This document shows, piece by piece, positions 31,401 through 42,800 of a stretch of 64,000 nt of DNA (position 1 is its first letter; every line of letters starts with the position of its first letter). The notes under the pieces are model-generated. The model was not told the origin of the DNA and searched no databases. It was given only the letters and a program-made list of their open reading frames with translations. The translations under genes and the position numbers were made by a program. The stretch comes from Symbiodinium sp. CCMP2592 (lineage: Eukaryota > Sar > Dinophyceae > Suessiales > Symbiodiniaceae), in assembly GCA_905221615.1 (NCBI GenBank), contig CAJNDT010000320.1, positions 1 through 64,000 of the forward strand. The letters are read 5' to 3'.

Positions 31401-33169
31401 CGGATACGTCGGACCCCGACCGGCGGCGAGATCCCTCGGACCCGAACCGGCGCCGTGCCACTGTGGATGGGAGCGAAGCGCGCCGACGCACCGATCCCTC
31501 GGACCCCAATCGGCGTCGCGACCCCTCAGACCCGAACCGTCGGCGCACCGATCCGTCGGACCCCGACCGCCGGCGAGATCCCTCGGACCCGAACCGGCGC
31601 CGCCGTGCGTCAGACATGAACGAGACGGAGGACGACAGCAGCCGTCGACGCACCGATCCCTCGGACCCCAATCGGCGTCGAGACCCCTCAGACCCGAACC
31701 GTCGGCGCACCGATCCGTCGGACCCCGACCGTCGGCGAGATCCCTCGGACCCGAACCGGCGTCGCCGCGCCACTGTGGACGAGAGCGAAGCGCGGCGGCG
31801 CACCGATCCTGCAGACCCAAATCGGCGACGAGATCCTGCGGATCCTAATCGTCGGCGCACCGATGCCTGGGACCCTGACCGGCGCCGGGATCCAGCGGAT
31901 GCTAACAGGCGGCGCTCTTCGACAAACCTCCTGCTTAACGAGGGGACGGCCCAACAAGCTTGGGACAAGGCTGTTGCATTTTATGCAGGCTCAAGATGGG
32001 ATTCGCGCGCCGACGCTGTTATGCTGGATGCAGAAGCCAACATGTTGTGCTCCTTGTTCGGCACATGTGATGAGGAGGATGAAGGAGTCTCCATGGCCAG
32101 CGACAAAATTTTCCGTCACTTCGAATCTGGACAGACCGCTTTGATGCAGGATGAGTGTGGTAACCTCACCACTGATCGGGATCGGATTATCTCCTTAATG
32201 TATGTGCCACTGATTCAGAACCTGCTGTATGCTTCATACAAGCTGGCAACGAAGATGAGTAACGAGGAGCCTCTCATTCAGCGCGACCGTGGCCATGGTA
32301 TCTTTTTTGCCAAAGCCATGCAGCCAAAGCTGGCCAGCTGTGCCCAAGATGTTGTGGACATTGTGGCCCGAAATCTGCTCGTGCCTTTCCTGGCAAGAGA
32401 GATGCTGTTGTGGCATGTCTGCCCTCGAGCAACATTGTGTGTTTGCTGTATCGTCGGGTTCTAATGTGTGCAGGTGCCACAGAGCGAGGAGCCTATGCAA
32501 GGCGGATATGCAGAGGCACTTTTGGGCACCCTGTGTGATTTCAGAACGGAAGCTGCCCCCAGAACAACAGGTGAAGCTCGCATTGGAGCGAACCTACGAC
32601 TGCCTGGGCCTGCAGTGTTGGGGCCTTAGCAGTCCCAGCATCTTACTTCGACTTAGGGTAGGTTTCGGCACATCAAGCAACGAGCATCTGTAGTTCGTCG
32701 GTTACGAAGTTCACCCCTGCAGTCCCAGCTGTGCGAGGCGAGGACATCGGTGGGATTTTGGAGGATCCTCTGTCCCAAGCCAATGTGAAGTATGCTCCGG
32801 GAGCTGAGCCCTGCGGTTTCGCCGTCTTCGATGCCTCAGCACCGGAACCACAAGCTGGTGTCGATGCCGGCGTTGTCGTGGCCGTCGTGCTGAGCGTGCT
32901 GGCTTTTGCTGCTGTTGTTGTACTTCTGGCCTGGAGGGTTGCTTATGCCCGGGGGGCCGAACGGGCGCGCTTCATCATGAGGACGCCCTTGGGTGTTGTT
33001 TGGTTTGTGGTGAAATCGCGCTTTGTGCGCTGTCCTGCCCTGCAGGACACCTGAAGCCTCACCGTCGTCGACCTCGCCTCCCGGTGGTGAGACGGTCATC
33101 GGCAGTGTCATTGGGACCAGAACCGAGGAGGTCCCTGTCCCTGATGACGGAACAACTCTGAAGATCTGA
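28438..33169 (+). CDS. FEA1-like secreted/type I membrane protein with charged RRR-DPSDPN repeats (multi-exon gene)
   Basis: Exon 1 starts with a signal peptide (MLALKLALWTLLAPVAAEYR). An exon from 28589 (AG|G) holds ARIDMDVLEMADHMAGY. Repeat array 1 runs from 28731. Further candidate exons lie at about 30490-30730, 30750-31080 and 31142-31277 (LQCALEEDITNVML). Array 2 runs from 31325 and continues into a conserved segment at 31921-32386: AWDKAVAFYAGS, KIFRHFESGQTALM, RIISLMYVPLIQNLLYASYK, HGIFFAKAMQPKLASC. This order matches my recollection of the FEA1/H43 family (low-iron-inducible periplasmic proteins of algae). Small exons at ~32475 and 32573 (ALERTYDCLGLQC) follow. The exon from 32731 has a transmembrane helix (VVVAVVLSVLAFAAVVVLLAW) with basic flank, and a last exon from ~33048 ends at TGA 33167-33169. 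Likely role: cell-surface or vacuolar iron handling. Internal boundaries are approximate. Confidence 0.6.
28731..30165 (+). repeat. Coding tandem array 1: RRRTDPSDPN/RRRDPSDPN units
   Basis: Each unit has four charged modules (RRRTDPSDPN, RRRDPSDPN, RRRTDPSDPD, RRRDPSDPN/D) plus one of two spacers. Unit A (54 codons) ends RRASDMNETEDDSS; unit B (50 codons) ends RRATADESEA. Order: A-B-A-A-B-A-A-B and a degenerate last unit ending NRRRSSAGA. Most differences between units are third-base changes in the plus frame (CGT/CGC/CGG for Arg, AAT/AAC for Asn), which marks this frame as the coding one even though other frames are also open. Confidence 0.9.
31325..31920 (+). repeat. Coding tandem array 2: RRR-DPSDPN units
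   Basis: Begins exactly after an AG|G acceptor with the end of an A spacer (EDSS). It then holds four units with spacers ATVDGSEA, ASDMNETEDDSS, ATVDESEA and a terminal degenerate unit (RRRDPADANRRRSS) that runs directly into the FEA1-like segment. Its end resembles the end of array 1, so the arrays are duplicates with different lengths. Confidence 0.88.
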
Positions 33170-35347
33170 GGACCGCGGTGCGGCAATTTACCCTGTAGCA
33201 CTGCAAGTAAATGCAGTACATGCGTTGCAAGTGCAGGAGCTGTGCAGAAGTGAGCCACACATGCTTGAGATTTTTCTTTGCATCGAGTTTTCATGAGTTC
33301 CACAAACCACTCTTGACCGCTTCATGATGTGCTACAACAGTTCACTGAAAGAAGACCTTAAATCACGAATGACATTGTAGTCTGGCGTATCATCGTGCAC
33401 AGCGCGAGGCATCATCATGCTACATAGAAGAATGCCTTGGAGCGGAGTTATGACTGCGGAGTCACGTTGTGGGCTCTCGGCTGTCGAAGCCGGCGATTTT
33501 GCAAGCGTGCGCCGCCAATGCGTCGCAGCTTGATTTTCGGCGGTGCACTACGCACGCCGATTGGGAGTGGCGTTCTGCGATAGTTGTGGAGGAATGTTTG
33601 ATGTATATATGTTCTGCAGGATGAGACTTCGGAACCTAGCCCGCTTATGTCCAAAGCCACGGCTTGGCAGTCCGCATGCTTCATGAATTTTAGAGAGTTC
33701 CAGCTGACGACTTGTAAAGGCGTGCTGCTTACGGGTACCTAGGTATGACAGTTTTCTGAGCTAGGTCGTAGTTCCAACTTCCAAGATAAGGATCGTTTGT
33801 AGAAGTACCTGAAATATGGGAGACAGTGACATGCTACATCATGCTACACAGAGTGCCCGGAAGTAAGCCATGCCCGTTCCAGAGTTGTAAGGGTCTTGTA
33901 CAGAGTTGTAAGGAGTGTATAGATCCCTGAACATTTTGGTCGTGAGTGCGACCTTTGCCAAAGGAGCGATTCGCCTCCAACCGCGGTCACATGCTGCCGC
34001 ATACCCTTTCGACTCAGCAGCCAGCAAAATGTGACTGAGAATCGATCATCCCAGCCGCTTCGCGAGTACAGGTTGCAGAGCAGCCACGTCATGCGCGCTT
34101 TTCTCCAAGCCCTGATGTAAGTGTGTGCCCTGAGGCGTACAGGTCACATTGCACAACGCGACATGCCACTCCAGCCATCGAAGTGCATGCATACGCAATC
34201 GTCACCTTGCATGATAGTGATGGGCATACCTTGGTACGCTGAATGTCGCACAAAAGTGAGCTACGGTGCAGTAACAGGATCCTGGCAGCCACGTGGCCCG
34301 TCAGTTGAATTGAGCTGTGTTGGTTCCGTGTCGCCGGCTGGTCGAGCCCAGCGATGCCGGCCGGAGCGGGGAGCTGATGTCGCAAGCAAGACGTGTGATG
34401 TTGGCGGACACAACTGCAGCCAACAATTTGCTATGTTGTTGAAAGCACAAGTCCAGGTGTATCTCTGCACGAATTTCTTTCAGCGATTTGAGGAGTTGCG
34501 TGATGGATTCGGCAGCAATTAGGCATGAGACTACTTGTAGCGGGGATCGGGGTTGCGGTTGAATCCAATTTCGCATCATCACAAAGCTTCGAACAATCTC
34601 GCTCAACTTGGTGGCTCGACCTGCTGCTGACAACTCGAGACCTCTGCCATTCCATGAGCTTCAACAGGTTTGCGGATGTTTTTCAGAAAATCAACGAAGT
34701 GCCATGCCGCTTCTGGGAGCCTGAGATAGGCAGCTTCATCCTGGCAGGGAGCATTCCGCAATCTGTTTTGATGGAAGTGTGTGATGTAGTAAAGTTCAGA
34801 TTCGCGGGCGCGGGTGCATATTCTCAGAAGAATGCTGGCCTAATCGCTCAGAGACATGTCGGGTCATGGTGCTCCGCAAGGCTGGGCTGTTGCACTTCTG
34901 CCGTTCATCTTTTGGCAGCAATGTTCTTCATACAGGCTTCCGTCCGTGTGCTCTGGCAGGCGAAAGCTGCGCCAAAACGGCATCCAGGTGCAGGCAAAGC
35001 AAGTGCTGTAATTTTGGATTGACCATCATGTTCATAGTTCAACTTGGTCGTGGTCTGCGGCGTACACATCTGATTCGTGAAGTCATGCTTCCAGAGCAAG
35101 ACGACTCGGTGACGGATAATTTTCCGACAGAGGTTGGTGCGAGCTTGAGCCAGGAGAAGCGAAGCAGGACAGCAACATCTTGTTGCCAAAGCATGCAGCG
35201 GCCCCGGGCCGAGGGACACTTGGGCTTCCGCCGCGCTGTTCACCTACTCTGTCTTGGTACTGTATTGAGACCTGCTGAGGAATCTCACACTCTTTCGGCT
35301 CCAGCCGTTGTTGTCCCCAGCCCACTCCCCTGTGGAATTACGACAAG
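33170..35347. other. Intergenic or intronic region, no supported gene
   Basis: Several frames of 100-170 codons occur (for example 34525-35022), but none carries a motif I recognise and their ends do not coincide with good splice sites. Part may be upstream exons of the EF-hand gene. Confidence 0.35.
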
Positions 35348-38300
35348 ATGTCGATGGATGACGCAATGGCGTTGTTTCGCAGATTCGATGTAAATGGCAA
35401 CGGCACGCTCGGATTCGATGAGCTGCGTGAGCCGCCATGATGCACACAAGAAGCTCTTTTCTTGTTCTGGTTCAGGATTCGTCGTAGTGCAGAGAGATCC
35501 CAGTGCTAGCTTGCAAGGTTGTTGCTGATCGTTGGGGTGCCACCTGCCGACATTCCCGGACTTTTTGGCATCATTGACACCAATGCCGATGGTTCCCTAT
35601 CCTGAAGGGATCAGCAGCACATGTTCATGTATAGAGCATGGGGTGGCTTCCGTGTACATGTTGCAAACGGGGACAAGCCTACCGGCTTTCTGGACTCAAG
35701 TCAGGAAATTCCTGTTGAACTCGCGGCGCCTAGACGTGTCACTGCGCCGCAGGCGGATTGGGCAAAGCGAGGTACACTGAATGATGCCGGTATGCCGATA
35801 GAATTTCCGTTGTGTGGATACGTTTTCTTAGCAGGAAACCCACAGACATCACAGAAATTGAGCACGAGTCTCTGCCGTCAAAATGTATGGCTAATTCCAA
35901 ACGCACGCTGTGCTCGATGGAGAGTTGACTTTGTGGGAACCTGTTCGAGACAAAAGCAGTGCTGGTTCTTCTCGGCTTTCGGCTTTGCGTGTTGGATTTC
36001 CCACGGTGAGGGCCCAGGGTTAATCGCTGTCGCGGAAGGAGATGAACACGCGTTGTTGGGAGCCATCCGTTAAAGTCGGCGCAGCAATACGTCACTCCTC
36101 TGGATGTCGAAGCCTCGACGGATGTATCCATGTCACGAAAGCTCCCCGTGTGGGAGCTTCGTTCAATACCTCACGAAGTGAGCTTGGGGTTATCGGGGGG
36201 GGTGCGGGGGGGGGGAGGGGGTGGCTTTTTTTCGTTGTTTTTTCGGCTATCCACCGTCTGGAGCTGGGAAAACCGTCGTTGCCAAGGGGGCCTGTTTTGG
36301 GCCACATTTGGGTTTGTTTGGTAAGTGGATTTTGGAGATGTTCGCAGGAGAAGTGGGGCTCCTCTGATGCTGCTGATGCTGGCCTGGGTGTGCTTCCTGA
36401 TGCTGCTGATGCTCACCGTATCGTGTCATGTGCGGCAAGAACGAAACTACTGATGCTGCTGATGCTGGCCGTATCGTGTCATGTGCGACAGGAACAGAAC
36501 TACTGGAAGTACTGCGCTGGGCATGCTGCAACATGTTTGTCCGTTTATGGTTAGCCAAGGTGTCTGTCTGTTTGCTTTCTGCATCTTCCGGGCTGAGATC
36601 AGACATTTGTAAGTGTCGTTACTTGCCTCGACGGGCCTGGACCCGCCTTTTGTTTTTTTCGGCTCGATTGGCTCCGCAGTTGCTGCCACGAGCTTCGCTA
36701 GGGCCTCTCTATTCCTGTAAGCTCCGTGTCGCCGTCCTACCCCTACTAGAGCTTTCGTCCCAGCCCGTGGCTCTCAAGTTTTGTGGCTTGGAGTTTCGGG
36801 ACTCCGATTCGGGTTTCGGGCTCCAAGATCATGGGTTTTATAAGTCAAGTTCGCAGCATCGGGAGCATATTATGAACACCCGACGTGCTTCAGCGGTATC
36901 GTGCCAAGAAGCCTCACCTGGACCTGTCATGTCGCTGTGTGGTGCCCAGAGTGCCGAACATGCAACCTTTCTGGGACACAGCATCGGGCCGTGAAAGGGC
37001 GTTATTGAGTGTTGAACGGCGACCGTTTCCAAACTGAAAAGTTCGGCACCATCCCGCACGGAACGCAATCAAGCCGGCGAAGACCCAGCAAGCTGGATGT
37101 AATACAGACCCGTAAGCTTGATTTCTTCTGCATGAGCTCCGCCGCTCCGTTCCTTTGGAAGGATACCCGACAAGTGCTGTACAAGAAAAGGGTGGGTGCA
37201 ACACAAACAGCATGGTGCTTCACATATGATACGGTAGGATTTTGATATATGATGTGATATGACACGAAGCATAGTGCACTGTAGGAAATGTCGACTTCGA
37301 CGAGTTTGTTCGATGGATGTGGATGCAGCCCGTCGATGCCAAGGTCAGTGCATGTGTTAGACAGCAACATGATTGTGGCCTGCCAGTCATTGACAGCCGG
37401 ATTGACAGGAGAAGATGGTGGGCAGCACAGCAGTTGCTCGACAGCTCTTGCGGGAAATCGCCGACAGGCTGGATGCCGACCATGTGCCATATGTTGCCTG
37501 TCTGCACTTCGAATCATGTCGAACGTTGTCGAAAAAGCATCTCCAAGGCAACCCTGTTTTCACCGGACAAAGAGGGACAAAGAGGGAGTGCACTCTAGAC
37601 AGCAGAGAGGCCGTTACAGGGCGGAGACATGCCGGAGTCAATGTGCTTGCATGATGAAGCATCATGCTCTTCAAGTTCTTGGCACCAGTCTTTCCCACCA
37701 CGCTTCCGCTTCCGATAGGGGTCCTGGATGAGCTCAGAGAGGATGTAGACTGTTATGCCCAGCAGGAAGACAAACAGTTATAGTTGGGAGAGCCAGAGCC
37801 TTGCAGAGCAACCAACGAAACACAGCAGGACAGGGACAGTGAGAGAGATAGGCAGGCAGGCAGGAGGCGAAGGCTAGGAGGGTCAGGGCCAGTTCCGTTC
37901 AGGCGGGCGTGACAGGTGTTGGGCAGTGTGTAGTCGGTGGAACCGAAGCCGCTCTGCGTTGTCTGGTGGCTTTGTGTTGCTTCGGGGAGCCCGCGCTTGT
38001 CGTTTCACGCAGGGGGCCGTGGTCGGCAAAGACCCGTGCCGGCGGCCAGACAAGGAACCCATGGCCGTCACCAAGCAAGAGTCTTCCTCCTAGCCTGAGA
38101 GAGAAAACGTGCAGGGGAGGGTGGGGAACTGGCCTCGCCTGGCTGTGTGGAAGAAGGAAGCGCGAGTGAGAGAGAGAGGGGCTCCAACAACGTGACCCCC
38201 AAGCCCGGCAGAAAGACAGAAGAGGAGCCCCTATGCCTTCTACCCTTGCGAAAGAAAAGAGAGAAAGATGGATCAACGACACCCATCGCAAACTGAGTGT

Positions 38301-39840
38301 GCTGGAGAACAATGGCCAGGCGGTGGGACGAGGAACACGGTTGGTCAGACTGCTAAGAAGTGCCGCTCCAGAACTTGCGCTGCACACTCCTGCTGGACTC
38401 GGACTTCTCGTCCCAGAGCAAACACTAGCCGGCAATGCGCAAAATCATGAAGACCGAGTCTTGAGCGGATACAATATGAGTTGCATGTGAGCTGATGGGG
38501 ACCATCCCACAATGAAGTTGGACGTCCTTCACAACACACCACCCTACGATTGGTGAGCCCAATCCTAAACCTTCAGTTGAGCCTTGCTTCTTTGGCATTC
38601 GCACTTCGAAAGCCGCATGGCGAACCGAAGTGGGAGCCAGGTTAACGCTGCTTTGAGACTGAATGCGGGGGAGAGGCTATAATTAACTATGCTGAGACAC
38701 TGGAGTTAGTAAGCTGGAGTCGGAGAACGGCTCTCCCACCAGCGGTGTCGCGGGGCGGGGTGGCATGTGCGAATTTTTGCCTCGAACCCGGAGCCTCACT
38801 CGAGTTGGAGAGCCGGTAATGGGGTCGGAATGTTGTCATGTAGAGGCGGGCAGTCTTTCGGTGTACCTTTGTCGGGTAAATTTTCAGATTAGCTCCTGAT
38901 GAGCTACGTGGCTGAATGGGGCCGCGAGCTCAGGCTCAGAGTCAGCAACCCACCACCGGTAGTAGGGGGGTCTGACCCTTAGACTACGAGGCAGTAGAAG
39001 TTCGAGTGTTGTGGTCGGGGAGCCGATGACTTAAATCATTTTCGACCAGCTGTGCCACTCTGCACAAAAATTCTCCAGTGCGCGACAACGCGCAGGGGGT
39101 CAGCGCACGCGGACCTCCGTGGCTGTGCTGAAGAAGAAAGCGAGGCAGAGAGAGACCGACAGTCGGACAGACACAAGGACGGACGGATGAAGAGAGACAC
39201 AGCCGGCGTTGCATCACATGCAAGTGCAAGGACACACTTTTCTCGCCTCCTGGATGCATAAGCTTCCTAACTGCGAGGAAGCAGCGAGGTGCAGCAACTT
39301 CTTTACACATGATGTTAGCCGGAATAAACAACATCGTCTAACAAGGGGTCGGTACCTGCTACAGGCCCACAGGAAGACTCCTGGCTGCAATTGTGTGCCA
39401 TCGTTTCGCGAACCGGTGATTTCCAGAGGAATGCAGACGTGTCGCGAGATGGTCTTCTTTCCCGTGTCTCGTCCAGCCATGTGAAGTTGTCAGCAATCTT
39501 TTTCCGTTGGAGGGCAGCGAATGGAAAAAACATACAGTCTGCTCATCGCTCAGGTGACGAGCTGTCACGGATTTTGATGGCTTATCTGCCAGATGTTACA
39601 TCATCAGTGCTGACAGAGGCTTTCAACCTCTGCGATTGGGACAACAGCGGATGGATATTTGCCAGAGCACGATAGCAGCACATTTTGACTTGGCTGCTAG
39701 ATTTTGCAGCTGCCTAAAGACTGGTCGAGTTGATGTTCCTTGTGAGCTTTGCGTTTGAGACCATCCTGACATGGCGTTTAAGGATTAACGTGCAAGAGTT
39801 TGTCGCAGCATTGCGCCGCGAGGCCCCGGCAGTGCCGTAG
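35348..39840 (+). CDS. EF-hand calcium-binding protein (multi-exon, calmodulin-like)
   Basis: Proposed start MSMDDAMALFRRFD at 35348; an in-frame exon extending upstream from an AG at ~35330 is also possible. EF-hand 1: loop DVNGNGTLGFDE. EF-hand 2: IIDTNADG, ending at 35591, joins across an intron (GT...AG, 35592-37284) to exon 37285-37343 (NVDFDEFVRWMWMQPVDAK), giving the complete loop DTNADGNVDFDE. The exon ends at a good donor (AAG|GTCAGT). Exon 39554-39653 (DELSRILMAYLPDV, LTEAFNLCDWDNSG) joins exon 39783-39840 to complete a further loop, DWDNSGWINVQE, then FVAALRREAPAVP and stop. Loop positions 1, 3, 5, 9 and 12 carry ligand residues in the first two. A middle exon between 37344 and 39553 was not found, and the link between EF-hands 1 and 2 is unresolved. 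Function: calcium sensing or buffering. Confidence 0.65.
36190..36520. repeat. Poly-G tract and short GATGCTGCT repeats in intron
   Basis: 36196-36231 is a nearly pure G run (31 of 36 bases G). 36365-36510 holds three imperfect copies of a 35-55-base unit containing GATGCTGCTGATGCT, the last two also sharing CCGTATCGTGTCATGTGCG. Both lie inside the 1.7-kb intron proposed for the EF-hand gene. Confidence 0.6.
39654..39782 (+). other. Non-canonical GA...AG intron in EF-hand gene
   Basis: Removing exactly 39654-39782 (GATATTTG...TTTAAG) restores codon TGG across the junction and completes a textbook EF-hand loop. No GT or GC donor gives this frame at that site. The next exon begins with G, the AG|G acceptor pattern reported for dinoflagellates. 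Confidence 0.6.
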
Positions 39841-42800
39841 CCAGCAAATCCAGTTTCATTTTGTCATTTCATGCGCCAGGCAAGCAGTTTGAAGGCCAGC
39901 AGAGGGCGAGATGGGTGGACACCTCCGGGACCAGAGTCCAAAGTTCCCGTGGGACCTTAGCCTTGTCAAGTCGTGTGAAAAACACAGCATGTCACGTCTT
40001 TTCTTCGCAGTAAGAATATTCGACCAGGAGGGGCGCCCGGCTGCCTAGCAACCAGTTGTTCGTGGAAACCGCCAAGAAAGACCGACATCCAATAAGCGAC
40101 CACGTGATGTAGAATTTGGCTGCCAGCAACGATTGCAGGTACGTTTTCAGCCTCTCTCCAAGCCCTCTGCAGTCATTGCTTAGCATAGTGCGAAGGAGTG
40201 CCCACCTGAAAACACTGTGAAACCTCAATTGGTCTCATTGCATTCCCGGTGGTGAGGTGTTGGATTCCGCCCGCCCGTCCCCCGATTTATCCTGTCCGAA
40301 CACGTCCCGCTGCCCATACCTTTTGCTTCTGTCATTTTGCACATGACCGGTTCAAGAAGCCACTCTGCGGATTTTTCGGCAATCGGAGTTCTGTGTAAAG
40401 GCTGAGGTGCAAGCTCTCCACATTGGGAGAGGACGATAACGGACGATGCTTAAACCGATCATTCAAGGCTCGGACTGCAAACCTTCAGCCATGCATCGAT
40501 TTTACGAGGCACTTTAAGGAGCACAAAAGGGAACCTTCGACCCCTGCAGAGGTGGACCGGGTCCTTGCGACCCAGCTATGTCAAAGTGTTTGGGATGTCT
40601 CGGTCTGCGCACGTCCCGACACTGGATTTCGACATCGCCATGTTCGCCCCTTTCCTTTTCCATCTCCCGAATTGCATGATAGTGCATGCCTGCAACTTGC
40701 CCAGACCTCGGATTCGTTTGGACAGTAGAAGCTGTGTAGTGGCAATGCATGTTGATTCATGATGTGTTCCGGTTGCTCCAGGTTCGTGTCATGAGTTGCT
40801 GCATCTTCATGTTTGCAAAATCCGAACCTACAGAGGTGTGCACTTTATTTTGCTGCGCAGGAGTGCCGTCCAAATGCCGAATGGCCATGAACCACGTCGT
40901 CTTGTTTGCTACACCTGTCGTGTCGTGCTTTCGTGGTTTGGCGGGCCAGGTCGAGCACCCAACTGCAGGAATGCACATTCAAAGATCTCAGTCAATCAGC
41001 TTAAAGAGTCTTCTGCCGAAACGGAAGACCGGGGAGCTGCCCAGAGGAAGGACAGACGGTTATCTGACGATTGTGTTGAGAGCTTCTATTACCTGTTCAC
41101 CTAATCGAAGCCAAAGTGCCCCATGGTTGAGTCGTGGCTGTATGACCTCTGCTCCACAGCAAAGTCCAAACAAGTGCAGGTGGCTGCTCATGCGGTCACC
41201 CCAGCCCCTTTACTACCTTGTTCAACTCAAGCATGTGCATGCTCGGGTTGACTGGGGCAGCTGCCGCTGTTGTCAATTGGCATTGGCCCTTCGTCGTCCC
41301 ATTCCTTTCACCGACCATGGTGCTACCATGCAATCCAAATCGTCAGTCTTTGTCAAACCGCGAAGGCTGCTGTGCCATCCACGGTGGATGTCGAAGTGTC
41401 AATACCGCCTGGCTGGCGGTATGGGATGCAGTTACCGGCAACCAGCTTGCACATGCACAGGTAAACATGCTTCAATGCTATGTGTATCGAGCTATGCGTT
41501 TCTGTGTGGCTGGTCAACGTGCAGACGGACCAAGGTGACATACGATGGTCACATGTACTATGTGGATGCAGCATGACTGGCATTATGTAATTTGTGTTCG
41601 ACTTGTGTGGATGCCCACAGGCATTGATATTCTGCACATGCTGTCTGCGAGGTGCCTGCAGGTTGTACAGTTGGCAGCGCATTCACCACTACTTTGCAGC
41701 GAGCTGCGTGAATAGCTGTAGTCGCATGACTGGTAAGTCTGCCTTCGGTCAAGCCGTGCGGCAGCTGCTGTTCAAAGCTCTGGCAAAATATCGTCGTTTC
41801 GGCTTGGAGGACGGCGTGCGCGTTCGCATGTGGCATTCTCGTGTGATGGAGGTTTATCAAGGCAAGAGTGAATGTTTTCGGTTTTGCGGTCGTCGGATTC
41901 ACTTGGCTCCATCGGCGAATCGCGTTTTGAAGCCACCTAAACTGTTGAAGACTGCCCGATTGGTGAGTCGCCATCCGCTTTGAATGGCGTTTGTTGTATT
42001 GCTACGTCCCGCAAACGGCCTCAGCTCTACCCACCACGCAAAGCGGACATGTGGGTGGCGAGCCAAAGTAGCGGAGGACGTAATCGAAAAAGGGCTCGGT
42101 TCCGCAGCAGTTCTGCATTGCAGGAGATCTGCTGCCTTTCTGGCACTGGCGTCATCAAGCCTTTTAAGACGGAGTTGAACTGTCAATGCTGCGTGCAGGT
42201 CCGGCAGATCAGCGACTTGACCGACTTGGATGAGCCTGAGGTCGCGCTGGGGACTTGCAAGGTTATCGTTTACGTTCTCGACGTTCGTATGCAGTCCAAC
42301 TATCAACCCACGCCGAGCGAATCTGGAACGTTTATCCTTTTTACATGCAGGTGCTGCCGCGTAGCACCGTGTATGATTAAGTTCAGGTAGGTCGTGATAG
42401 CGCCGCCAACGCGCGGAGCTAGAGCTTAGTGGCGTCAATCATGCAATGCGTGGCTAAGGGTAGGGTGCCTGAGTCACAATCGTTTCGCGTGCTCTCGTCG
42501 ACCATGTGATCAAGTGCAGTGCTGTGCGCTTTGAGTTCTGCTTTAGACAGACTTGGATGCACGGGCTGTTGTGCGATCTGTTTTGCTGCGCCCCGGCGCG
42601 GTCTGTCGCTGCCTTCACGGAATAGTATTTGTTTGGTTCGGGCATTTCTTTCAATGCTGGTGTGAAAGGCTTCGTATGTTCCGCTTCAGCTGTCGTAATC
42701 GGTGTCTTCGCCAGTAGTGAGCCGTAAGGCTCCTCCGATTATATGCATCGTTGATCTGCGTGCATCCCGTAAACACGTTGTAACTGGAATTCCACAGCCC

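Noticed and set aside
28731-31920. CRISPR-like regularly spaced repeats
   Set aside because: Both units and spacers repeat, periods are codon multiples, no unique spacers and no cas genes; the genome is eukaryotic.
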